Origin: an uncultured Christensenellaceae bacterium
GTDB lineage: Bacteria > Bacillota > Clostridia > Christensenellales > Borkfalkiaceae
Length of the DNA stretch: 64,000 nucleotides
Direction of reading: 5' to 3'
NCBI GenBank assembly: GCA_910588465.1
Contig: CAJUOP010000002.1
Coordinates: 62,001 to 126,000 of the forward strand
The notes under the pieces were generated by a model. It ran no database searches. It was not told the DNA's origin and worked only from the letters and a program-made list of their open reading frames with translations. Made by a program: the position numbers and the translations under genes. Shown one piece after another: positions 41,998 to 51,400 of this stretch. Every line of letters begins with the position of its first letter. The first letter of the stretch is position 1.

Positions 41998-42663
41998 TCA
42001 CTTTAACAAATCGGGTCTGTTCTTTCTTGTGATCGCGAGCGACTGCTCCCTGCGCCACTTATCGATTTCGGCGTGATTGCCGCTGCGCAGAACCTCGGGC
42101 ACGGTAAGCCCGCGGTATTCCACGGGGCGGGTGTAGTGCGGATATTCGAGCAGATTTTCCGAAAAGCTCTCCTGCACCAGCGATTCGGGCGAAAGCACGC
42201 CGTCCACGTAACGCGCCACGCAGTCGATCAGCACCATGGCGGGAAGCTCTCCGCCCGTAAGCACGTAATCGCCGATGGAAATTTCCTCGTCGATAAACAA
42301 GTCGATCGCGCGTTGATCCACGCCCTCGTAATGCCCGCACAGCAGCACCAGATGCTCGCATTCGACAAACGAGAACACCTGCTCCTGCTTCAACGTTCTG
42401 CCCTTGGGCGAAAGATAGATCCTGCGCGCCCTATGCTCGGGGTCTGCCGCCTCGATCGCGCTCCCCACGGGCTGCGCCGTCATCACCATTCCCGCGCCGC
42501 CGCCGAACGGGTAATCGTCGCACTTCAAGTGCTTGTCCTGCGTAAAATCGCGCAGATTCAGCACTTCGATTTTCAATTTTCCGTCCCGTTTGGCTCTGCC
42601 TAAAATGCTTTCGTTCAAGGCGGAGAACATTTCGGGAAACAACGTAAGCACGGTAATCTTCAT
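41998..42663 (-). CDS. trmD: tRNA (guanine-37-N1)-methyltransferase
   Basis: 221 residues. Trefoil-knot SPOUT methyltransferase motifs are visible: MKITVLTLFPEMF, DDYPFGGGAGMVM, LLCGHYEGVDQR, SIGDYVLTGGELPA. It uses S-adenosylmethionine to methylate G37 of tRNAs, preventing +1 frameshifts. Its ATG overlaps the stop of the ABC permease (ATGA). Confidence 0.96.
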   Translation of the reverse strand: MKITVLTLFPEMFSALNESILGRAKRDGKLKIEVLNLRDFTQDKHLKCDDYPFGGGAGMVMTAQPVGSAIEAADPEHRARRIYLSPKGRTLKQEQVFSFVECEHLVLLCGHYEGVDQRAIDLFIDEEISIGDYVLTGGELPAMVLIDCVARYVDGVLSPESLVQESFSENLLEYPHYTRPVEYRGLTVPEVLRSGNHAEIDKWRREQSLAITRKNRPDLLK

Positions 42664-43442
42664 GAAATCATGTTCACCTTATTCGTTAAAATATACCGCA
42701 CGGCAAAGAAGCTACCCACGTCCGCCGCGGAAACGATCACAATCAACATCCAAAGCAGCAAATGCGGCGAAACGTCGACTGCGATCCTTATAAAAACCGT
42801 AAGAAAGAGCGAGCTGAGCATATTCAGCACAAAGATACCGCCGAAAAAGATAAACACCATGATCAGCTTTCTGTTTTTAACGGTAAACAGCTGCGCGATC
42901 GAAATCACGAGGTAGCAAATAAGAATCCCCGCGGGAATAGAAACCAAAAATAAAATCGCAAATTCCACAAAGGCAAGCGGCTCCTGTTGCGCGGCAATAG
43001 CGATCCCCTCCCAAAGTTCGCCGAAAAATTGTCCGAGCGAAGCGTAAAATTCCGCAGGCAAACCGATAAAAAACACCGTTGCGGAAAGAGCGCATGCCGC
43101 CGCGCCGAACAGCATGACGACGAGCGCGGACAAGAGCTTCGCCCAAATCAGCTGACCGGCGGTCGCGGGAATAGAGAGCGTTAAATACCCTTCCCCCGTG
43201 AACAGCGATTTATAAAAGCGCGAAGCGCTCATAAAGAAACAAACCAGACTCGTCGCACCGAGCGCGCCTATGTAAAACGTGGTAAGCGTAATCATTACCC
43301 ACGGGACCGAGGAGCCTTCCGCTCCGCTGTTTGCCGCAATGCTTATCCTTAAAAGCACCGCCAGCGCGACCGCCGCGACCGCGGGGATATATACGATACG
43401 GAACAGTGCGATCAGCTCGTGCTTTATCAGTTTTTTTACCAT
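42660..43442 (-). CDS. ABC-2 type transporter permease
   Basis: 260 residues with about six membrane helices (near 15-35, 48-70, 98-125, 150-180, 195-215, 230-250). No catalytic motif, as expected of ABC-2 membrane subunits. Its start lies seven bases inside the ATPase gene and its stop overlaps the trmD start, so it is embedded in the rimM-trmD operon. The substrate is unknown. Confidence 0.8.
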   Translation of the reverse strand: MVKKLIKHELIALFRIVYIPAVAAVALAVLLRISIAANSGAEGSSVPWVMITLTTFYIGALGATSLVCFFMSASRFYKSLFTGEGYLTLSIPATAGQLIWAKLLSALVVMLFGAAACALSATVFFIGLPAEFYASLGQFFGELWEGIAIAAQQEPLAFVEFAILFLVSIPAGILICYLVISIAQLFTVKNRKLIMVFIFFGGIFVLNMLSSLFLTVFIRIAVDVSPHLLLWMLIVIVSAADVGSFFAVRYILTNKVNMIS

Positions 43443-44134
43443 CTGAACACCTCCCGAAACAGTCTGTCGAGCGTTTGTCCCTCTTCCTTGCACAGCTCCT
43501 CCTTTCTGCCCGAAAGCGCCACCGTGCCGCGATTCAAGAAAATCGCATACGTTAAAATCGGCTCGATATCGGCAATGAGGTGCGTGCACAAAAATACGGT
43601 GGAGTTTTCGGGGCGGTAATTCATAATGGTATCCAAAATAAAGTCCCGCGCGGCGGGATCCACGCCTGCGATCGGCTCGTCGAGAATAAAGAGCTTTGCG
43701 TCCCGCGCCATGGTAAGGATCAGCCCGAGCTTTTCTTGGTTGCCCTTGGAAAGCGTCTTGATTTTCTGCTTCATGCCGATGCCTAAGCGGGTGAGCATAT
43801 TCTCCGCCTTATCCCTGCGGAAATCCGCAAAAAAGTCGGCGCTGTAAGCGACCGCCTGCTCCACGCGCATCCAGTCGGATAAAAAGTTTTTATCGGGCAG
43901 ATACGCCGTGACCGCTTTGGTAACGGGGCTCGGCTTTTGTCCGTCCACTAAGATCCGACCGCACGAGGGCTGCAGCATTCCCATGGCAAGCTTTATAAGG
44001 GTGGATTTGCCGCTTCCGTTCGGACCGAGCAGCCCTACGACCCCGCCCGCTTCCACGCGGAAAGAAACGTTAAACAGCGCGGGCGTCTGCCCGTAATTCT
44101 TCGTTAACGCGTCGCACTCCAAAATCGCGCTCAT
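43436..44134 (-). CDS. ABC transporter ATPase subunit
   Basis: 232 residues. Walker A GPNGSGKST, signature LSKGNQEK (diverged LSGGQ, as in YhcG/YtrB-like ATPases), Walker B LFILDEPIAGVD, switch FLCTHL. GGAGGAAAT precedes the ATG. With the adjoining permease it forms an ABC-2 exporter, inserted between rimM and trmD. Confidence 0.92.
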   Translation of the reverse strand: MSAILECDALTKNYGQTPALFNVSFRVEAGGVVGLLGPNGSGKSTLIKLAMGMLQPSCGRILVDGQKPSPVTKAVTAYLPDKNFLSDWMRVEQAVAYSADFFADFRRDKAENMLTRLGIGMKQKIKTLSKGNQEKLGLILTMARDAKLFILDEPIAGVDPAARDFILDTIMNYRPENSTVFLCTHLIADIEPILTYAIFLNRGTVALSGRKEELCKEEGQTLDRLFREVFRW

Positions 44135-44146
44135 GCTATTTCCTCC

Positions 44147-44644
44147 TTATAAAACGGCGACCTCGTAAAACCGCTTTTTATCGACCGAAATTCGCTTTTG
44201 CGCAACGTCGATTTGCGTGATCACGCCGCGCACGGCGGGGAAAAGAATTTCCTTTTCGCCGTCTTTTAACGTATAGATATCCGTCGCCGCCTGCCTGATA
44301 TCGGACAGTACGCCCAAGCGCTCGCCCTCTTCGGTAAAAATCTCGCTCTCCAACAGATCGGCGATATAATACCTGCCCTCTTCGGGCTCGGGCGCCTCTT
44401 CGCGGGGCACCGTAATCTTTTTCCCGCGCAACAGCTCCGCCGCGTTCCTGTCGTGCACGCCGCGCAGCCCCAGATATGCCTCGCCCGCGCCCGCACGCAC
44501 GGACAGTATTTTATATTCCTCGCCGTCTAAAAAAATACGCTTGAACCGCTTAAAGTCCTCCGCGCAGTCCGTAAACGGCTTTACCTTGATTTCGCCGCGG
44601 ATCCCCTGCGGCTTTAATACCTCGCCTACGATAAGCTCCTTCAT
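44147..44644 (-). CDS. rimM: Ribosome maturation factor RimM
   Basis: 165 residues. The ATG at 44644 is preferred because it overlaps the tmk stop as ATGA, although an in-frame GTG three codons earlier exists. The N-terminal domain has VGEVLKPQGIRGEIKVKPF, the PRC-barrel part YYIADLLESEIFTEEG and LFPAVRGVITQID. It helps mature the 16S 3' domain. The next gene downstream is an ABC ATPase, not trmD as usual. Confidence 0.93.
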   Translation of the reverse strand: MKELIVGEVLKPQGIRGEIKVKPFTDCAEDFKRFKRIFLDGEEYKILSVRAGAGEAYLGLRGVHDRNAAELLRGKKITVPREEAPEPEEGRYYIADLLESEIFTEEGERLGVLSDIRQAATDIYTLKDGEKEILFPAVRGVITQIDVAQKRISVDKKRFYEVAVL

Positions 44645-45270
44645 TCCCGCCACCCGAACAGTCCGTTTACCGCCTTGCGGATCTTCTCCTGCGTGTCCCG
44701 CTTGTCCGCCTCGCTAACAACCGTCGCCACGTTTTCCTCGGGAAACCGCGCGATCAGATCGAGATAGTTTTTGCGGATTTTTTTTTGCCGTTCCACCGTC
44801 TCGTACCGCTCCGTTTCTCCTCGACCCATCACGCGCTCCATCGAATCCTCCGCGTCGAGATACAAAAACACGGTCAAATCGGGCTTTAACGCCTCGCGGG
44901 CGGGGCGGTTGAGCTCTATTACCCATTCGAGCGGCACGAAGCCGCCGTTATAGGCGAACGACGAAAGATAGTATCTGTCACAGAGCACGTTCACGCCCTC
45001 GTTCAGCTTTTTTAAAATGCCGTTTACGGGGTTGTGGATATGGTCTAACCTGTCCGCCGCGAACAGCGCGGCGATGGTGTGCTCGTCCGCGTCGATCCGC
45101 CCCGTAAGGCAGGAGCGCAGCAGCGAGCCCACGGGCGAATCGGTCGGCTCGTGCGTCAAATAACACCGCGCCCCCCTTTCGTTTAAATAGGAGGCAAGCA
45201 TTTTCATCTGCGTGCTCTTTCCGCTTCCGTCCGTTCCCTCGAAAACGATAAATTTTCCTCTGTTTTTCAT
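44641..45270 (-). CDS. tmk: Thymidylate kinase
   Basis: 209 residues. P-loop FEGTDGSGKST, then HEPTDSPVG, the LID region and DRYYLSSFAYNG. It converts dTMP to dTDP. The ATG lies only six bases after a TATAAT -10 box, so the transcript would start at or beside the A of the ATG, with no ribosome-binding site. No later Met precedes the P-loop, which fixes the start. It is the first gene of the tmk-rimM-ABC-trmD-rbgA-rnhB-yraN operon. Confidence 0.95.
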   Translation of the reverse strand: MKNRGKFIVFEGTDGSGKSTQMKMLASYLNERGARCYLTHEPTDSPVGSLLRSCLTGRIDADEHTIAALFAADRLDHIHNPVNGILKKLNEGVNVLCDRYYLSSFAYNGGFVPLEWVIELNRPAREALKPDLTVFLYLDAEDSMERVMGRGETERYETVERQKKIRKNYLDLIARFPEENVATVVSEADKRDTQEKIRKAVNGLFGWRE

Positions 45271-45276
45271 ACCCGA

Positions 45277-45305
45277 ATTATACCATACCTTTTTCCGCCT
45301 GTCAA
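45277..45305 (-). promoter_or_regulatory. Perfect consensus promoter of tmk, predicted leaderless
   Basis: On the minus strand TTGACA, 17 bp, TATAAT, both hexamers perfect. Six bases (TCGGGT) separate the -10 from the tmk ATG. Confidence 0.85.
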
Positions 45306-45312
45306 GAGCGGA

Positions 45313-46308
45313 TTATTTCAGCCACTGCATAAACGCCTTAAACGCGGAGGGAAGGGCGTACGCCGTCCGAATCGTTTCCGCGCTCTCCCAAACGTATTGC
45401 GGATAAAACTCCTCCGCTTCGGCGAGCTTGCCCGTCATGTGCCATTCCACATGCGTGAATACGTGCCTGGCGCGCTTTAACGCGATTATCTCCCCGAGCG
45501 CGGGCGCGCTCCCCTCGAAGAACGGGAACTGCCACAAGCCCGCAAGCAGCCCCTTTTCCGTCCGCTTTTCCAGCGCGTATCTGCCCTCCCGCCGTAGCAC
45601 GAGCACCTCTGCGTTCACGATTTTCCGCGCCCGCTTTTCGTTCTTTACGGGGAAGCGTTCCTCCTCTCCCGCACGGTGCGCGCGGCAAAGCTCCTCCCAC
45701 GGACACTGCCCGCAGAGCGGCTTGCCGTTTGGCACGCACACGATGGCGCCCAACTCCATGAGCGCCTGACAAAAATCCCCCGCCTCGGCGGGATAAACCC
45801 GCTTTAACCTTTCCGAAAACTCCGCCCTCGTTTTAGGATCGTCGGTATTGCTCTCGTCCGCAAACAGGCGGGTGAGGATACGCAGCACGTTGCCGTCTAC
45901 GGCAGGGCAGGGCAGATCGTAGGCGATCGAACAGATTGCGCCCGCAGTGTAATCGCCCACGCCCGCAAGCGAGCGCACCCCCTCCCACGTTGAGGGAAAA
46001 CCTTGTTCCGCGACCGTTTTCGCCGCCTTGTGCAAATTACGCGCGCGGGAATAATAACCCAAGCCCTCCCACGCCTTTAACACCTCTTCCTCGCTTGCGG
46101 CGGCAAGCGCCTCCGCCGTGGGAAACTTTTGCAGAAAGCGCAGATAATAGTCCTTCACCGCCTCCACCCGCGTCTGTTGCAGCATGATCTCGGATACCCA
46201 TATCCGATAAGGATCGCGCGTGCCCCTCCACGGAAGCGTGCGTTTAGAAATACGGTACCACTCGGTTAAAAGCGGTACCGCGGTTTGCAATAAAGTCGAG
46301 TCGTCCAT
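45313..46308 (-). CDS. mutY: A/G-specific adenine DNA glycosylase
   Basis: 331 residues from the ATG at 46308, sharing one base with the fhs stop. The helix-hairpin-helix LAGVGDYTAGAICS and the catalytic Asp in AVDGNVLR are visible, with Glu in LQQTRVE. The iron-sulfur cysteines are in CVPNGKPLCGQCPWEELC, and a C-terminal NUDIX-like domain recognises 8-oxoG. It removes A mispaired with 8-oxoG. A perfect promoter for tmk lies right after its stop. Confidence 0.95.
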   Translation of the reverse strand: MDDSTLLQTAVPLLTEWYRISKRTLPWRGTRDPYRIWVSEIMLQQTRVEAVKDYYLRFLQKFPTAEALAAASEEEVLKAWEGLGYYSRARNLHKAAKTVAEQGFPSTWEGVRSLAGVGDYTAGAICSIAYDLPCPAVDGNVLRILTRLFADESNTDDPKTRAEFSERLKRVYPAEAGDFCQALMELGAIVCVPNGKPLCGQCPWEELCRAHRAGEEERFPVKNEKRARKIVNAEVLVLRREGRYALEKRTEKGLLAGLWQFPFFEGSAPALGEIIALKRARHVFTHVEWHMTGKLAEAEEFYPQYVWESAETIRTAYALPSAFKAFMQWLK

Positions 46309-47972
46309 TAAAACAGCCCCGTAATTTTGCCGTGTTCGTCTACGTCGATATTCTCCGCCGCAGGGACCTTGGGAAGCCCCGGCATGGTGAGAATGTTCCC
46401 CGTGAGCGCGACGACGAAGCCCGCCCCCGCCGAAACCTTTACGCTGCGTACGGTGATCCGAAAGCCCTGCGGCGCGCCGAGCTTTTTCGCGTCGTCCGAA
46501 AAGGAATACTGCGTTTTCGCCATGCACACGGGCAGAGTGCCGAAGCCCAGCCGTTCGAGCTTTTCGATCGCCGCTTCCGCTTCGGGCGTGTAGTCCGCGC
46601 CCTCGCCGCCGTACACCTTGGTGACGATCGCCCCGATTTTCTCCTTTAACCGAAGCGAGCTTTCGTAGCAGAAACGGAAGCGGTTCTCCCGTTCGCAGAG
46701 CGAGACCACTTCTTCTGCGAGCGCCTCTCCTCCCTTTCCGCCCTCCGCCCAGACGGTGGAAAGCTTTACGTTCACCCCGAGCGCCTTGCACTTTTCGATG
46801 ACAAGATTTATTTCCGCATCCGTATCGGTGGGGAAACGGTTCACGGCGACCACGACGGGAAGTCCGTAAACCTCTTTCATGTTTGAAACGTGGCGCAGCA
46901 GATTGGGCAGCCCTTTTTCGAGCGCGGAAAGGTTCTCGCAGCCGAGCTCCGCCTTATCCAGCCCGCCGTGCATTTTCAGCGCGCGCACGGTGGCGACCAC
47001 CACCACGCAGGAGGGGACGAGCCCCGCCGCCCTGCACTTGATATCCAAAAATTTCTCCGCGCCGAGATCTGCGCCGAAGCCCGCTTCCGTCACCACGTAA
47101 TCGCCCAGCTTTAACGCCGTTTTCGTGGCGATCACCGAATTGCAGCCGTGCGCGATATTAGCAAACGGTCCGCCGTGCACCAGCGCGGGCGTGCCCTCGA
47201 GCGTCTGAACAAGGTTGGGCTTTATCGCGTCCTTTAAAAGTGCGGTCATGGCGCCCGCCGCCTTTAAATCGCCCGCGGTGACGGGTTCCCCCGCCCTGTT
47301 ATAACCCACGACGATACGGGCAAGCCGCGCCTTTAAGTCGGCAAGGTCGTCCGCAAGGCACAGAATCGCCATTATTTCGCTGGCTACGGTAATGTCGTAA
47401 CCGTCCTTGCGGGGCACGCCGTTTTTGCCGCCGCCGAGCCCGTCCTCCACAAAGCGTAGCTGTCTGTCGTTCATATCCACGCATCTGCGCCAGGTGATCT
47501 TTTCGGGGTCGATATCCAGCTCGTTCCCCTGGAAGATATGATTGTCGAGCATGGCGGCAAGCAGATTGTTCGCCGCGCCGATGGCGTGAAAATCGCCCGT
47601 GAAATGCAGGTTGATATCCTCCATAGGCACGACCTGCGCATAGCCGCCGCCCGCCGCGCCGCCTTTAATGCCGAACACGGGACCGAGCGAGGGCTCCCTG
47701 AGCGCCACCACGCAGTTTTTGCCCAGCCGCCGCAAGCCGTCGGCAAGCCCTATGGTGGTGGTGGTCTTACCCTCGCCCGCGGGCGTTGGCGTGATCGCCG
47801 TAACTAAAATCAGCTTGCCGTCCCGCTTGTTCGCCTTTTCGGGCGAGAGCGCGATTTTCGCTTTATAATTTCCGTAATACTCGATTTCGTCCTGCGTAAG
47901 TCCCGCGCGCGCGGCGATTTCGCCAACGTGCAACAGCTTCGCTTCCTGCGCGATTTCGATATCCGTTTTCAT
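46308..47972 (-). CDS. fhs: Formate-tetrahydrofolate ligase
   Basis: 554 residues, full family length, from the ATG at 47972 (GAGGTG upstream). ATP-binding TPAGEGKTTTTIGL; REPSLGPVFGIKGGAAGGG; HFTGDFHAI; MPGLPKVPAA near the end. It makes 10-formyl-THF from formate and ATP, the donor used by PurN and the AICAR transformylase encoded nearby. It is also the entry step of one-carbon metabolism in acetogenic and fermentative Clostridia. Confidence 0.97.
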   Translation of the reverse strand: MKTDIEIAQEAKLLHVGEIAARAGLTQDEIEYYGNYKAKIALSPEKANKRDGKLILVTAITPTPAGEGKTTTTIGLADGLRRLGKNCVVALREPSLGPVFGIKGGAAGGGYAQVVPMEDINLHFTGDFHAIGAANNLLAAMLDNHIFQGNELDIDPEKITWRRCVDMNDRQLRFVEDGLGGGKNGVPRKDGYDITVASEIMAILCLADDLADLKARLARIVVGYNRAGEPVTAGDLKAAGAMTALLKDAIKPNLVQTLEGTPALVHGGPFANIAHGCNSVIATKTALKLGDYVVTEAGFGADLGAEKFLDIKCRAAGLVPSCVVVVATVRALKMHGGLDKAELGCENLSALEKGLPNLLRHVSNMKEVYGLPVVVAVNRFPTDTDAEINLVIEKCKALGVNVKLSTVWAEGGKGGEALAEEVVSLCERENRFRFCYESSLRLKEKIGAIVTKVYGGEGADYTPEAEAAIEKLERLGFGTLPVCMAKTQYSFSDDAKKLGAPQGFRITVRSVKVSAGAGFVVALTGNILTMPGLPKVPAAENIDVDEHGKITGLF

Positions 47973-48405
47973 ATACACCTCTTCACAGAATATTGTTTTG
48001 CCATTTTTAATGTGCTCCGCCGCAATAAAGGACGAACTTCGTTTGATGTTGCAAGATTCCTTCGGCACGGCTACGCCGCACCTCTGAATGACAAATAAAA
48101 GCCTCCGTCATTCTATCCCGCCGTTTCTGTCATTCTATCCCGCCGTTTCTGTCATTTTGCCCCGCCGTTCCTGTCATTCTGAGCATAGCGAAAGAATCCC
48201 ATGTACGAAGTCTGCAAAACCCGTAACGGCGGCACGAGTCGCAGACGAAGTAGCGCAGCGAACGAACCCCATGAACGCAGTCCGCACAGCCAATAACGGC
48301 GGCACAAGCGCAACGCGCGAAGTAGCGAAGTCGAAAGAATCCCCTGCATGAAGTCAGCGGGTCAACCATGGGATGCTTCGGCTGCTCCTCGGTATGACAG
48401 TAGAA
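47973..48405. other. Intergenic region between fhs and purL, mostly repeats
   Basis: This stretch of 433 bp holds the fhs leader (47973-48050) and a long repeat block. No terminator with a T run is seen after purL, and no gene. The frames across it change with the repeats and are not conserved-looking. Confidence 0.6.
48107..48262. repeat. Dispersed repeat, copy B, with three 22-bp tandem units
   Basis: Three tandem 22-mers (48107-48128, 48129-48150, 48151-48172; GTCATTCTATCCCGCCGTTTCT and variants) lead into GTCATTCTGAGCATAGCGAAAGAATCCC-type sequence and GGCGGCACGAGTCGCAGACGAAGTAGCG, split here by description. The last two parts are nearly identical to 61661-61750. A further degenerate stretch runs to about 48400. 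Confidence 0.75.
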
Positions 48406-51400
48406 TCACTTAAAATACTTCACCGCGCTTTCGAACAGCTTCATGTCGTAATTGCCGAGCACGTTTTTATACAGTCCGAAGCCCTTGCGTTCGGAATGCC
48501 CCATTTTGCCGAACACCCGTCCATCGGGCGAAAGAATTCCTTCCACCGCCCAAACGCTGCCGTTGGGATTAAAGCGTACGTCCATGGTGGCGTTGCCGTC
48601 CAAATCGACGTATTGCGTCATGATCTGTCCGCGCGCGGCAAGCTCCTTTAACGTCTCTTCGCTCGCCACAAACTTTCCCTCGCCGTGGGAGACGGGCACG
48701 GAGAAGATATCGCCTGCGTTCACCTCCGAAAGCCAGGGAGACGCATTGGATGCAACACGCACGCGCACAATGCGCGACTGGTGCCGCCCGATATCGTTAT
48801 AGGTGAGCGTAGGGCAATTTTCGTCCGTCTCTATAATTTTTCCGAAGGGTACCAGTCCCAGCTTTATAAGCGCCTGGAACCCGTTACAGATCCCGCCCAT
48901 CAAGCCGTCGCGCTTTTCCAAAAGCACCGTCACCTGTTCTTTCACCTCCGCGTTGCGGAAAAATGCCGTAATAAATTTACCCGATCCGTCCGGCTCGTCC
49001 CCTCCCGAGAATCCGCCGGGGATAAAGACCATCTGGCTGTTTTTCATGCGAGCGGCAAACTCCTCCACCGAGCGCGAAACCTCGTCCGCCGTGTGGTTGC
49101 GCACCACAAAAATTTCGCTCTCCGCGCCCGCGTCCCCGAACGCCTTCGCCGTATCGTATTCGCAGTTAGTGCCGGGGAACACGGGAATGAGCACCCTGGG
49201 ACGGGCGCACTTTATCGCGCACGCCGCCTTTACTTTGCCCGAATAGGTCACGTTTTCCGCTTTCTTTTCCCTTGCCGTAATATTGCACGCGTACACGGGC
49301 TCGAGCTTTTCCTCGTAAATGCGCTGCAATTCCTCCAACGCAACCGCCTCGCCGCCGCAGGAGATTTCCTGCTTTTCCGTCGTCTCGCCCAACAGCTCGC
49401 CGACCGTCTCTTCGCCCGTAAGCTCCAGCACGAACGCGCCGTAACGGTATGCAAAGACGTCCTCCGCCGAAACGCCCTTATCGAACGCAAATCCGATGCG
49501 ATTGCCGAGGCACGCCTTTAATACGCCCTCCGCCACGCCGCCGTACACGGGAGTGAACGCGGAAACCGCCTTGCCCGCGCGCAGTAGCCCGGTTACGGTC
49601 GCGAAGTTTTTCACCAGCGATTCGGTCACGGGCAGCCCGTCTTTGTCGTATTCGGGCTTTAACAGCACGACCTTGCGCCCCGCCGCCTTGAATTCGGGCG
49701 AGACGACCTCGCGCACGCTGCCCGTAGTCACCGCAAAGGAAACGAGCGTGGGCGGGACGTCGATATGCTCGAACGTGCCGCTCATGGAGTCCTTTCCGCC
49801 GATGGCGGCGCACTTTAATTCGAGCTGCGCTTTAAACGCGCCCAACAGGGCGGACAGCGGCTGCCCCCAGCGCTTGCCGTCGCGCATAGGCTTTAAAAAG
49901 TATTCCTGAAAGGTAAGGTATACGTCGCGGAAGGCGGCGCCGCTTGCGATCAGCTTGCTCACGCTCTCCACCACGGCAAGGTAGGCGCCGTGGTACGGGC
50001 TCTTTTCGGCGATATGAGGATTGCCACCCCAGCTCATGTACGATACCGTTTCGGTATGACCCTTCTCCGCCGAAACGAGGTGCACCATCGCCTGCGGCGG
50101 CGTCATCTGATACGTTCCGCCGAAGGGCATGAGCACCGTGCCCGCGCCGATCGTCGAGTCGAACCGCTCGGAAAGTCCGCGCTTGGAGCAAACGTTTAAA
50201 TCGCCCGCCAAAGCGCGCAAGCCCTGCCCGAACGAGGCGGGCAGCTCCCGCCGATAATCCTTGGGCTTTTCGGGCGTGACGGTAATATGCTTCTCCGCGC
50301 CGTTGGAATTTAAAAATTCACGCGAGATATCCACGATCGTTTTGCCGCGCCAGCTCATCACCAGACGGGGCGATTCGGTAACAACCGCGACCACGGTCGC
50401 TTCCAGATTCTCTTCACGGGCGAGCGCGGCGAACTCCTCCGCCTTGTCCGCCTCCACCACAACCGCCATGCGCTCCTGCGATTCGGATATGGCAAGCTCG
50501 GTCCCGTCCAGCCCCTCGTATTTTTTTGGAACGGCGTCGAGGTCGATTTTCAGTCCGTCGGCAAGCTCGCCGATCGCAACCGAGACCCCGCCCGCGCCGA
50601 AGTCGTTGCAGCGCTTGATCAGCCGCGAGGCGCGCTCGTTGCGGAACAGCCGTTGCAGCTTGCGCTCCTCGGGCGCGTTGCCCTTTTGTACCTCCGCCCC
50701 GCAATGCGTGAGCGATTCGAGCGTGTGCGACTTGGAAGAGCCCGTCGCTCCGCCGCAGCCGTCCCGTCCCGTTCTTCCGCCGAGCAGAATCACCAGATCG
50801 CCCGCCGCGGGGACCTCTCTTCTTACGTTCTTCGCGGGAGCGGCGGCGATCACCGCGCCGATTTCCAGCCGCTTCGCAACATAGCCCTTGTGATAGAGCT
50901 CGTCTACCTGACCCGTTGCCAATCCAATCTGATTGCCGTATGAGGAATAGCCCGCCGCAGCCGTCGTTACGATCTTGCGCTGGGGAAGCTTTCCCTGAAT
51001 GGTGTCCTTTACGGGAAGGAGCGGATCGCCCGCGCCCGTCACGCGCATAGCGGCGTAAACGTAGCTTCTGCCCGAGAGCGGATCGCGGATCGCCCCGCCG
51101 ATACACGTTGCGGCGCCGCCGAACGGCTCGATCTCCGTGGGGTGGTTGTGCGTCTCGTTTTTAAACAGCAGCAGCCAGTCCTCCTCCTTGCCGTCTACGT
51201 CCACCTTAATCTTTACCGTGCAGGCGTTTATCTCCTCCGATTCGTCCAGCTTATCGAGCAACCCGCGCTTTTTTAACAGCTTTGCCGCCAGCGTGCCGAT
51301 ATCCATTAAATTGATCGGTTTGGTCCTGTTCAGCTCCTTCCGCGCGGCGAGATATTCTTCGTAGGCGCTTTGCAGCAGCCCGTCCTCGAACGTAACGCCG

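Noticed and set aside
48107..48172. Tandem 22-bp units considered as a CRISPR array
   Set aside because: The units abut with no spacers, and the same sequence belongs to a dispersed repeat family.
48088..48351. Short frames within the repeat blocks near 48.2 and 61.7 kb
   Set aside because: They exist only because repeats lack stops in some frames, and they change with repeat number.
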